From assembly GCF_026151205.1 (NCBI RefSeq), contig NC_087082.1, positions 2,820,001-2,880,000 on the forward strand: a stretch of 60,000 nucleotides of DNA. Direction: 5' to 3'. The position numbers and the translations under genes are program-made. The DNA is from Bolinopsis microptera (lineage: Eukaryota; Ctenophora; Tentaculata; Lobata; Bolinopsidae). Under the pieces are notes generated by a model. That model worked only from the letters and a program-made list of their open reading frames with translations. It searched no databases and was not told the origin of the DNA. Positions 1 through 12,300 of this stretch are shown here, in pieces. Within the stretch, counting starts at the first letter, position 1; each line of letters opens with the position of its first letter.

Positions 1-2413
1 CTCAAACTCAAATGAACGTGACGGTAAATGTTCTCTTTGATATTCATGACCCGATTAACCACATACGTAGTTAAATTTAGCCGAGTTTATGTATCATATT
101 AACCTCGGCGGCGTTTAACCTTATTGCATGATCTCTCGTATGTGAGATGAAAATTGGCTAAGATTGGCTAAAATCTAATTAACAAAATATCCCGCAGAAT
201 AAGCGTATAGGGACTAAAATAGTCCACACTCCTTTCCTATATTTTCTTCGAATTTCCTGACCCAATAGATCAGTGATGTAAGATCACATACGGAATGATA
301 ATCTAATTGTCCAGATAACACAAATTCCAACTGCTCTCTACTTTATAAAAAACAACGTACTACAATTTCAACTGCTGATGATTCTTTGAAAGAAATTTCT
401 AATAAAACAGTAAACTCAGTGCCAACAATTTAAAATGAAATCAAAGGGGTCGTTCACATATTACGTAATCAGCCGACGCCAGGGGAGAGGGGAGTTTCCA
501 AATGATTACACTAGTATAATGATTAAGTATCTGCTTAAAAAAGCCAGCCATCTCAAAAATTACATATTGTAAACTGTTATCGACATTATTTATGGCCGAG
601 ATCCAATCTTTTTAAATGATCTCCTAAACATGTTCCGAAAGTTTAAAGGTGATCGATCAACAAATTTAGGAGGATAAATATTTGTAGACCCGGTTTTCAC
701 TACGTACGACTACGAGGGATACGCTTTTCTGTGCAGGAAAGTTGTGAGCATAATCGACGACACATTCCTATCATATAATTATATAAATACTAGTGTAACC
801 CGGCCTACGGCCGGGATTTCACTGCCGCAGTTAAATAGGGGAAGGAGTAATTACCCGCTGAGTCAAAACCCGGATTAGGCGAGCAATTGTATTCGAAGTG
901 CCCTCACGTATCCAATAGTATGCTTAAAAAATAGTAATTCTTAATCAATAATCAATAGAAATTAACCCTGCACCACACCAGCCTATCATATTTGTGAACA
1001 TGCATTACATTGTCGTATGAAAGTATGAACTCTCTCTACAGTCCAAACAGACCGTTTGAGCACTCCCTCCCCTAATAAGTTTATAGTATCATATGACCAT
1101 GTAATATATACGCCATGTAGTATATACGCTACATATGCAGAGAGAGAGAGAGAGAGAGAGCTAGCCCCGTAACTCTTGCCGTTCTTCTCAAGCCATTTTA
1201 TGTAACATATTTTGTGGTACAAAACCATCAATTAAACCACTTACCATCGGCCGATTTAAAAAAAATTTGCTTATGGGCTTCATCAGAGTTTTGTCGGGAC
1301 TATACCAAAAAAACCAGTCCCGTAACTATTACCGTTTTTTTTGTATAACCGTTCGGAAATTACACACAGACAGACACACAGACAGACACACACACATTCT
1401 GGTGTTATTAAGTTGATCTTCTTCGAATTTCCTGACCCAATAGATCAGTGATCTAACTCTAAGAATTTAACATACAGGAAGTTAAATGTTCTCTTCGATA
1501 TTCCTGACCCAATTTATCACATACGGTGTAAACTGTAAAGTAGTTAAGTTTTTTCCAAATTGTCCCACATTCAAACAACGATTTGTGATTTGGCACCTCC
1601 CTGTATATACGGTGGTAAAGCCCAGTACGGAACAGCCGTGAAGTTCGCTCACTCTAACCTCGGAGTAACTGCCGCCTACTTTACCTTATCCCATCCCCGT
1701 TTATCTGGTTCTAACGACTTCATCGCTTCCAGGAATCCAGGATGTTACTGGTCTAAATTTCTTCGAAGTAGCGCGCGCTGCTTTCTTCTCGCGCCGGGCC
1801 TAATTTCTTATTTTCGACAGTTATGCCTATGGGCACAATTTGAAATTTTCATCAAAAGTCAATCTAAGGCCAGGGTGATGAATTTGAAACGAAATAACAT
1901 TTATTTTTTCAAGTCGTTTGTGTGGGGATAGATAAAATAAAAAACCTTTATAATTTGTTCAAAAATCCACTAAAACTTCTTATTATATTCGGATTTCCGA
2001 ACACCCTGACTCGTAGATAGTAGTAAATAGAGAGGAAGATAAAACATCGCGAAACCTAAGTTTAATAAACGTGACTACAAACCTAAATACATTGTGATAT
2101 ACAATGTAAGTTCATTCGCCAATTTGGCAATACTATATTTTCCTCCATATTTGTTATCCACTACTGGACAATATTTCATGTTTCATTTGAAATAAAAGCC
2201 CGGGCCAAAAGATATTTGTAACCTTTTCACCAAGTTTGGTACTCAAAGAGAAACAAGAAACACAAATGTCTAATGTCTATGTTGCTTTCTCAAGTTTCTA
2301 TTTCAAATGTCAGCGACAATCATACGATTAATGGTTATGTAATTGTAAGCAGATCTCATGCGTTTTAAAGATGAAAAGTAACAGAATTAAAAATAATTTA
2401 ACCAATTGAAATC
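1..2413. other. Left flank without a supportable gene; repeat-rich
   Basis: No open frame here looks like a conserved protein. The stretch holds a dispersed repeat present twice (a block at about 25-67 recurs at 1484-1524, and a block at about 248-280 recurs at 1421-1453), an (AG)n run at about 1139-1160, a CAGACAGACACAC-type run near 1365-1395, and a Helitron-like end near 790. It lies downstream of the VPS35 polyadenylation signals, so it is intergenic with respect to that gene. The 123-codon frame at 1560-1931 resembles no family I know and overlaps the repeats. Confidence 0.5.
788..820 (-). mobile_element. Helitron-like 3' terminus
   Basis: Read on the minus strand, a perfect GC-rich hairpin (CCCGGCC-GTA-GGCCGGG) is followed after five bases by CTAG and then T. 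A short hairpin a few bases before a CTRR end, inserted next to T, is the known layout of a Helitron 3' end. Only this end is recognised: no Rep/helicase coding sequence and no clear 5' TC end are visible, so it is probably a non-autonomous or truncated copy. Confidence 0.45.
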
Positions 2414-2423
2414 TTTATTTATT
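2414..2423 (-). terminator. Polyadenylation signals of VPS35
   Basis: Two overlapping AATAAA hexamers on the minus strand (2414-2419 and 2418-2423) lie about 250 bases downstream of the VPS35 stop codon. The distance and strand make them the likely 3' end signal of the host gene. Confidence 0.6.
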
Positions 2424-2674
2424 CAAAATACAGTCTTCAACACTACTGCCAAACTTTGAGCTACGTAAAAACTTCTCTTTTTTTTCACAAAAATACAGTA
2501 AATATCAACAACAAAAATTAAGTAGTCAAACACAAAACAAACTGAAGTCATCACTTTTAACTGATCCACATTCCACAAAGTCCTGTGTCCACACCGTACT
2601 CGCATAATCAAGCGTCCAGTACTTCTTCCGTCCGTAAAATAAACGTCCAGAAATTAAGTCCCTTAACTTTAAAA

Positions 2675-3397
2675 CTACGACGCAGGAAAGTCCATGCCGT
2701 GCTTTGATTTGATGTAAGCGAGTGTGCTGTTGAAATGCTGAACGATCTGATTGGTAGCTTCTCCGGCCTCCAGCCCAGGCATGTCATCCCGGATTTTACC
2801 CACTAACTGGGATATCATTGCTTGCGTCACCTGGGACACAGTTTGTTGTTAAGAAAATGTTAAAGTGTTGAGAAGTAAATGAACATTTTTTTAATCGAAA
2901 ATTGATGCATTTTTTGCTAAGTTTTCTGGTATTTAAGGATTTGTTATCTTTTTGAAGAGTATTATAAGTTTTTGAACTGTGAGTAAATTTAAGACTCACA
3001 TCTGCACAGCCATTGTCCAAGAAGTAGATGTATTTGTTGAGTAATTCCACGAACAGCTGTACCTAGAAATGTAATAATAATATGATAAATTATCATTGAA
3101 ATTCCAATTGCTATCAAATATTATCGATAGTATTAAGAAGACAGGCCTCAAATAATCATAGTCACAAGTCAAATTCCTGAGCTGAATAATAAAGCAAATT
3201 CAATATTAAATCGTAAATTAACTACGATATAAAAGAAATTTCATTATGTGATTACACAAATCGAAGCTAAGTAGCATGATAAAATACCTGGACGGATGGT
3301 TCCATACATTGATTACTGATACGTACAGCCTTCTTCATACTATCTAAAACACGTTTTGTTTCGTTCATCGGACTCCCTTCGTTCTCTCTATTTTTAC
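2675..3397 (-). CDS. VPS35: VPS35 last three exons (p-r)
   Basis: Exon 3288-3397 gives [20 protein letters not shown] then [17 protein letters not shown]; exon 3000-3062 gives [20 protein letters not shown]; exon 2675-2830 gives [20 protein letters not shown] and onward to the stop TAG. These match the C-terminal region that contacts VPS29 in other animals ([42 protein letters not shown]). Introns here are 170-225 bp. Confidence 0.93.
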
Positions 3398-6300
3398 CTG
3401 GTAAATATTGGTTTAACATTCCTGAAATTATTTTCTTATCATGATTTCTAGCAGATACCATTCTAATAGAAATTCTATAACCTCGAAATGGGGGGTATGC
3501 AACGACCATTAATGACCATTAATGACCATTAATGACCATTAATGACAATGTCAGTTTTGTCAAAATTTCATCTACTGACATTAATGGTCATGTTTTTTCC
3601 GGCACTTCTTAGAGCGAAAAGGACGGACGCCTGCATCACTTAGACCCTACCTTAAGTTAACTAACTACAAGTATATGTTATTATTTTACATTTACAATTA
3701 GAGATTCGAAAGAGAAAACTTAGAATAGAATCTTCCGTGGTTAGGCAGACCTTCCAGAATATCACTTGAGTGGATTCCAGAGTGAGTTAGGGATTACATT
3801 TATTAAGTTCGAATGTAATGAAGAACAAATTTTGCGGCCACGGGATTTAAACCAGATAACAGTTGGTGACTTATTATAGTTATCAATAATAATAATTCAA
3901 AGGGCAATTTAGGAGTATCAGATCGTATCAATAGTAAAATAACAATCAATAATAAAATAATAATAACACGGGTATTAAAATTAAATACTTCGTTCCCGTT
4001 CTTATATCATATCAAGATTTATATTTTAGCCAAATCATTATGCTAGTCGATTATATAGTAATTACACAGTAGATGAACTTATTCAACTTTAGCACTTCAT
4101 GAAATACATCGTCATCAGTCTGAATCGGACAACAAAAAAGCTGATCTTTTCCTAGGATTAGATAGAACAATTCGTTTACAGTTCAATACTCTGCCTTTGG
4201 CAGTTTAAAGTTTTGACCCAAAATCGAGCACTGTCATCGTGATAGGGACAAATTGATGCGGCAGGAATTCGTCTAGATCTGCAGTTGCCCTTTTTTGAAG
4301 CAGAGACACTCATTGATAAGATGGTACCGAGGCAACGAAGGGGACGTTTAGCATTTTTTGGAACAAAGGTAGCACTTAATGACCCTTTCGAATTGTTCGA
4401 CGTTGACAGGGCTTAGAAGAATTTTTGCAGCCCGGTTGGTATGGCACAGAACCCTCGAAACAGCCGGTACCAAAAAATTTCGATCTCCGACTTTTATTTC
4501 CAAATATCGTCTTACGATGGCATAGAAGGTACTGTGAGGAGGTATTGAAAATCCAAATTATCAAAAGCAATCAACACAAATAAAGGAAATCAATACAATT
4601 CAAATCCACGCAAACTGCAAACAAGCATGTATACTAAGTCAACTGCAAACAAGCATTTATACTAAGTCAACTGTAAACAAGCATTTATACTAAGTCAACT
4701 GCAAACAAGCATTTATACTAAGTCAAATGCAAACAAGCAAACAGACAAGCCAAGTTACCAACGTATAACAGAATGGTGCTTGGCACTCATTACGAAACCG
4801 AGGTCCGAGCCTCTATTAGGCGAATATTAATTCGTTTTCTCAAACGAGACTCTGGCAATCGATGTAGGGGGCTGTGAGAAACTTTATAGAAGTGATACAA
4901 AGTGATCATAATTGTAAATTTCTTGGACATGTTGCTTCCAAGATAGTTCAGAATTTCAATTATTTAATGACCATTAATGACCATTAATGACCATTAATGA
5001 CCATTAATGACCATTAATGACCATTAATGACCATTAATGACAATGTCAGTTTTGACAAAATTCCATCTACTGACATTAATGGTCGTTGCATACCCCCCCT
5101 CGAAATTTCAACGTTTCGATCTATATAATAGACAATATTTATGTTCATCTTGGGTTTTCATATCGGGGAAAATAAAAACGACTGGAGTGATTGACACCAA
5201 TGTTCGAAATTTGTACAAGCTCGGAGAGAAGGTCGTAAAGGATGAGGAATCTATGTAAATAGTATTTGTTAAATATGTATATATTGTATTGTATTGTATT
5301 GTATCAGATGCCATCGTGGAGTAGGTGATCTCCTGTACCTTTTCCGCATCGACATGGAAGAAAAAACCTAGACATGCAACCTACAATCCGGTGATTGCAG
5401 CCCTTGCGGAAGACTATATTAAGGTCTTTTATAATTAATGATGCATAATGATAGCTTGTAAACCCCAGAAGTTTCCAGTATCATTATGGATCGTTACACT
5501 TTAAGAGCCTGGTGACACAAAGCCAAAAGCTGCATGCTGGGACCAGCTTAAATTTGTAAAGAAACGAATGGTCTTCGTATCATTCATTCCTGTAATGAGT
5601 GCGGAAGGGCGGCGAAAATTTTAGGGAGTTATATTATGAAAAATTGTAAAAAGAATGTGTGCCTACTTGGTCTCCAATTGGCCAAGAGAATATAATTGGT
5701 CTCCAATTCCATATAGCTAAATTAAGAAGTGCTAAATGATTTCCAAACGTATGTACATATATATGTATATATAGTGATCTGAAAAGAGTCCAATATAATT
5801 ATAAAGATAAGTGTCCACTGTCCACATTAGACGTCTGTATTCGGTAATTGAAATTTTAGTTGAAAAATGTTTATCTCCAGATCCTACTAGACTCTTCTTG
5901 AAATTAATTTATACTGCTTCCTTTCAAGTTGTTATCTTTCTCTATTTCTTTAGCGACATACGTACATCCCATTATATCGTTTACTTTCACTTTTAGTTTT
6001 ACCCCTCTTCGTGATCAGCCAGTTCTTTGTTCACTGCCCTGTTTGAGGCGATATTTACAGAGAAATCTTGCAAACTCGTTATCTTTCTCACTCTTGATTT
6101 CCTTGGTCCTCCGACAAGGCTTGGCTATCAATTCATACACTATGTACGGTATGCAGAATGGAACTAAGAAGGGCATTGAGAAATTCCCATGATTCCTCAC
6201 AGCGCTGTATTGCATGATAGAGGTAAACTGAGAGAAACGCCAGTGCGCATCCTTGTCAGCGTGGACCTTGTTGTACACTTGAATCATAATAACGAAGATG

Positions 6301-9300
6301 TAGTTGACACAAAGGACACCTAGGATAATAGCGTAGAGCAGGAAGACAAGGATCATAAAGACAGTGGCCACATCATCTTTATCCATCCTGTGCAGGTTAT
6401 CTCTGTGGTTGGCTGCCAAACCACCAAACATTGTCCACATCAGAGTTATAACAGTGTTACCGAAAGTTGAAAAGTAGAAGAAATCCTTCTTGCTGTCTTC
6501 CATGCCGTGAACTTTTCTGTAGCACGAGAACATACCCATCATAGGCACAATGAATCCTAGAACGAAGAATGCAAACAAGAAGATCAGCGATGAAGCTGCT
6601 GCAAATGTTTCTCTAGCAGACTGGATTAAAGGACCGAGTTTTGGAATGTTTATTGTGTATATCTGGAGCATGTTTACCAGTGCTACAACAGCTCCCAAAC
6701 TGTAGAGATAAATCGTTAATTCCATACCCTTTGGCACGCGGAGAGTACTTAAACTCACATCATCATTGTAGACTCCGTATATACTAGATCTTGGTCTTGT
6801 ATACAGTTCCAACTTAACGACCATTCCAGCAAGCAACAGAAGCAGAAAAGTAGCATCTACTACGTTAAAGAAGTTGCTGATGTACCTTTTGAGGAATGTA
6901 CCACCTCTCTTTTGAATTACGTGGTAAAACTCAGAAAGTGCCATCCCAAACATACACACCCACAGAACAATCTCAGCAGGAGGTATCTCCGGGCGAGGGA
7001 GCATCACCAAGATGCTTCCATCTTCTGTCACCTCCAAGTTAGTGTTATTCTCTGCTGTAACTCTACCTTCTTTCAGCTCTTTCAACAGATCATAGGTTGA
7101 GTCAAGATCAGGGCTAGTGTTTAGGATAACGAACCAGAGAAGAGCTATCAGCATTGTGTAGTTCATTCTATCAGCTAGATAGGATGAGTAGGGGGAGAAG
7201 AACACTTTTCTGTGCTTTTCTCTTTCTTCTGCGGAACAGAGGAGGCTGAGGTAGAGAGAATAAGGCAGGTAGAAAATGTTGCACAGGAGAAAGAATGCTA
7301 TTCCTATCATTGCGTGAAGTGCTCTTTCAAATATATTTCCTAAATGGGAATATCTATCAGTCAAGTCGTATCCCAGGAACTTCTTCCACCACAGTTTTTG
7401 GTAGATCTTGGAGGCGACAAGTTGAGTGTTTTGAGATTTCAGCACGTCACCAAACATGGTTTCGTCCTCCATTTTCATTAGGTTGATGACCTCAATGGGA
7501 GTTACACAAGCCTCCATTAACGAGAGGGCGAAATCTCTGGGAATCTTCATAAGATCCTCTATCTTTCTATCGCAGATAGAATTGTTGTCGTTCTCTATTT
7601 TTGCGTACACTCTAAGACGATACTGTAGTCTCAGAGCAGTCCTCATTGGATCTCGACGCAGCATCAGTTCTTCCCGTGTCACGATCTTCTGTAAAAGGAG
7701 GATAGGTGTATAGATGTCATGAAGATCAGCCCTGTAAGGCGAACTTCTCACAATCATCTCCAGCAGACCGATAACATATTCTAAATAGTGATGATCCTCT
7801 TCAAAGTCTGTCACGTGACCAGAGTACGAGTCAATCCAACCAATTGGATCCTTTAAATACTCCAATTGGTCACTGTCTTTTATCAGGCATAGATCTCCTG
7901 TTGTCCCAGGACTCAGGATTTCTTTAAGAACTTTGGTGTCCTGCTTGGCCTTCGATGCGAACGTTGATTTCCTTTGAACGGCGAGCGTCAGAGATGATTC
8001 CATCACTAAAATAAATGAGTGAAGATCGTTAATAACGATTGATTTGAACTGCGGTAGTTACACTAAATAATAAAAACGTGGGCACTGCTCGTTATATGTG
8101 AGGAAGTGTAGTAAGTCACATAGTTATTTTTCTTATATGTTACCAACTATCTAACAATCGGAAAATATTTTAAAACTATATTTATAATGACTTTAATTAA
8201 GCGTAAAACTATCTTAAAAGAATCCGAACTGGTAAACCATGGTGTTTTAAAACTGCTAAAAACTGAAGCTTCTTAAAATTAAATTAAAAGTTCAACGCAG
8301 TAAAAATACTACGAAGCATGTCTACAATAATCAATATAATAACTTTAAATAAAGTTCTAAAAGTAAAACAAACAAAAAGTCTCGGCGTCCTGGTAATAAT
8401 CAGAAAATAATCGCGCCTATTAGAAAATAAATTAGCTCATGACGGTACAAGCTGACTGATGTTGCAGATAGCTATTAGAAAATAAATTAGCTCATGACGG
8501 TACAAGCTGACTGATGTTGCAGATAGCTATTAGAAAATAAACTAGCTCATGACGGTACAAGCTGACTGATGTTGCAGATAGCTATTAGAAAATAAATTAG
8601 CTCATGACGGTACAAGCTGACTGATGTTGCAGATAGCTATTAGAAAATAAACTAGCTCATGACGGTACAAGCTGACTGATGTTGCAGATAGCTATTAGAA
8701 AATAAATTAGCTCATGACGGTACAAGCTGACTGATGTTGCAGATAGCTATTAGAAAATAAATTAGCTCATGACGGTACAAGCTGACTGATGTTGCAGATA
8801 GCTATTAGAAAATAAATTAGCTCATGACGGTACAAGCTGACTGATGTTGCAGATAGCTATTAGAAAATAAACTAGCTCATGACGGTACAAGCTGACTGAT
8901 GTTGCAGATAGCTATTAGAAAATAAATTAGCTCATGACGGTACAAGCTGACTGATGTTGCAGATAGCTATTAGAAAATAAATTAGCTCATGACGGTACAA
9001 GCTGACTGATGTTGCAGATAGCTATTAGAAAATAAATTAGCTCATGACGGTACAAGCTGACTGATGTTGCAGATAGCTATTAGAAAATAAACTAGCTCAT
9101 GACGGTACAAGCTAACTGATGTTGCTTCTGTAACGACCTACATTCCATCATTACATGTACGTGATGTGTATTGTGTAGCTTCGTGAGACAATGTCAATAG
9201 TTAGTGCATGCGTTCTACTAAGAGTGACGACATAATCCACGGTTTTCAATCCTATCTAGTTTTTGCAAATGTATCTTATTTATTATAATTTATAAGGGTT

Positions 9301-12300
9301 ATTATATTATAGTTATATCTCCATTGATTTTTATGAAAACATGGACTTTGAAACCAGGAAGTGGTCCATTATTCGCTAGCTTAATTTGATGTATAATAAG
9401 GTATCATATCAATTGATCACTGAAGTAAAGAGTTCACAGCTAGGACTGTTGCACAATTAAGAAATTCCATGCGGTATTAATGACAATTTACTTAGTAGCA
9501 GCTGCTGGAATAGCTGACTCCGCGGTAAATCGGTTGTTAAAGGTAGAATAATTTGTTAAATAAATCAATGTTTTTCTAAATAAAGAAACAAGAAAGTTGA
9601 ATAACCCTAACCTGACCAATAGATGTGCGCGCATAAACTAACTGCGCGGCACTGATCTGGTTTCTTCAGGAGTTTGCTGCTTGCTCTTAAACACTGAAAT
9701 GGTTTACTTCGTCAAAAATTAGTTTTTAACGTTGCAGTGTGTTCAACATGTAAGCGCGATGGATGCAGACTGCAGAGGAATGGCCGAACTTTTTCGCACC
9801 ATTGCCGTTATCCGCGTACATGTTCCTTCTGAGTGTGTCAGTGTACAATGCAACTGGTAAGATCTTATTATTATTATTATTAGACTCAATAAAAAGCCCT
9901 AGTTCGTCGTTCAACAAACAAACAAATAAAAATACCAAAACAATAGACGAACCTGGCTTCTGAGGGGCTCGTGATTTTCTTCACTGAAATTAATCGTCCG
10001 TTCAAATGTAGCAATGATGAGGGATATAGCCACAAGTTGGGCTTTACTGTCGCTTACTTCTTCTTCGTAGATCGCGAACGCTCGCGAAACAAACTCGTAC
10101 GCTATCGTCTCTGTAAAGGTCTGACATTTAATGTCGATGTACTTACAGTGTTCATGATGAATTTATTTGTTAACTCGTGTGTTATTTTTTCAAGGTTTTA
10201 ATCAAAGAATTTAATGGGTTTTTAACAGTTTTAAAGAAATCTTAACTTGATAGGGCATAGGGGCAATTAAATGGCTGAGCAATACTACGAATCGTATGAA
10301 TCTCCTTAAAAACTAAATAGAGCTGATTAATAATCCTATTTGCTTGCCTGCAGTTGATATACCCATCAGATCGCATATAAGAGACGCTTGTAGGAACAGT
10401 CTGAGTGCTAAGTCCCAGTACTCTGCCTTGACCAGCGCGGACAGTAATGAGTTTATGTACTGCAGTATCTTGCAAACCTGAAGTATGCATATGGAGACGT
10501 CAGTACGTCACGTCTACTGGATTTGTGGATCGGGAGGCTACAGTATTTACTATTTTCTAGACTAGTGAGTATAGATTATATCAATGAAGTTATATCCGAT
10601 TAATAATTAACAGGGAATTAAGTGAGGAAATTTATCTGACATCCCATTGGATCCGGTTTCGTAGCTACTTGGCCGGATATCATCAAGGAATTTCGAAAAC
10701 TTTCAAGAAAATAATTTAACTTTTCAGATACTCAAAATCAGATTTGACGCTTCGGCTTACAAGCACTATGAGTTATGACTAACTGTAAGTCAGTAGTACT
10801 AATACTGTATCAACAATTAAATAAAATATGATCTCGACATAATAATATGTTAGTTGCTTTTTATTATTAGATTTTATCGTGAGCAAATTTTGATTTACAC
10901 GTTAACTGTTTAATCTTTTAATGACTGATATGATAACAATTTGGACCATTTAATTAATTAATTACCGATCACGTATTGATTATTCACGTGAATCAGCATT
11001 CCGTTTGACCTTTAGCTCTCTTTAAATATTCATTATGCAGCCTGCCAAAACGCATGTTACTCTTGTGTAAGAGGAGGTCTTGTCACTTGTACCGCAGCTT
11101 CAATAATCAATACCACCAAAGCTTCGTCACAAGAGTTGTTCAAAGCCGTGACACGTAACACTACTGACGATTAACAAAGTCCTGGTAGATAATCATAGTC
11201 CCAACTCGCAATAAATCAAATCACAGCTTGTTTTCTGACGAAATTGGAGTAATCGTATTCGGAGAGAACAGTGCAATCATGACACTTCAGCCCAGCTAAA
11301 GTAGCAAAACTCACGGGGACCCTTGATATTCTGGCAGGTATAGAGACATGGGTTATACTATTAGATCGAGATAATTAGCTGACACCCTGTTGCCAGGTGC
11401 TCCTGATCAAGCAATGGAGATGAACATATTATATTTAGACAAACCGATTTGATTAATTCAGGTGACGTATAACAACCCTAGCAATGATTATAAAGCTGGC
11501 CGGTCCGTTCAACTTACAATAATTTACTTCGACTCGCAACGACTACCCCATGGTCGAGTCGTATCAGTATATCTGTAGCACTAGATAGCAGTAGGTAACA
11601 GTGGGTAGCTGAGTGTTACAGTGGAGTTCCCACCTACGATTGGTGGCTGAGAGGTGGCGCGCCTGAGAGTACGCCTCTGCATACACCGCGCCACCTCTCA
11701 GGCGCGCCACCTCTCAGCCACCACTCGTAGGTGGGAACTCCACTGTTAGACTGCAGTCAGGATGAGTGGTTAGGGATCACGTGATTGGGGATCACGTGAT
11801 TAGTCAGGGGAGTTATGTTTAGAAAATCAGAAAAAATAGTTTCAATGGCTGGGGTTGGTATCTCAATTAAGTCAACTAGCTCAAAACCTGGTCATTTGCC
11901 AGATCTCTGAAAAATAAACTTACTTGCTTGGTCCAGCAGTTCCAGGGCTAGACATTTTATAGCAGACATAAGCCTCACTAAACAGATAATTTGAGTGGTC
12001 TATCAAAGTTACTTGAGTTTAAGGCAAGGAAATCATTGTTTATATTTCCAGCCAGTTACATTACTGGTACAACTACATTGTAGGGAGGTTTGATCGTGCG
12101 TGGTGTAACCGCGGCGAAATTCTTGTTGTACAATGGATCCGACCTTAGGAGATTAGGGAGGGGCAAACGACTTTCTTATAAGTATAGTGATCTCTCTAGT
12201 CCAACCCTCTAATTTCAGTGCAGATTAGACTTCCAGTCTGAAATTGCCCAGTTCTTAGAAATATGGATCCTGGATTTACCTTCAGTGGTCGACTGTCCAT

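Noticed and set aside
1560-1931. 123-codon plus frame
   Set aside because: Overlaps dispersed repeats, matches no family I know and has no splice or promoter context.
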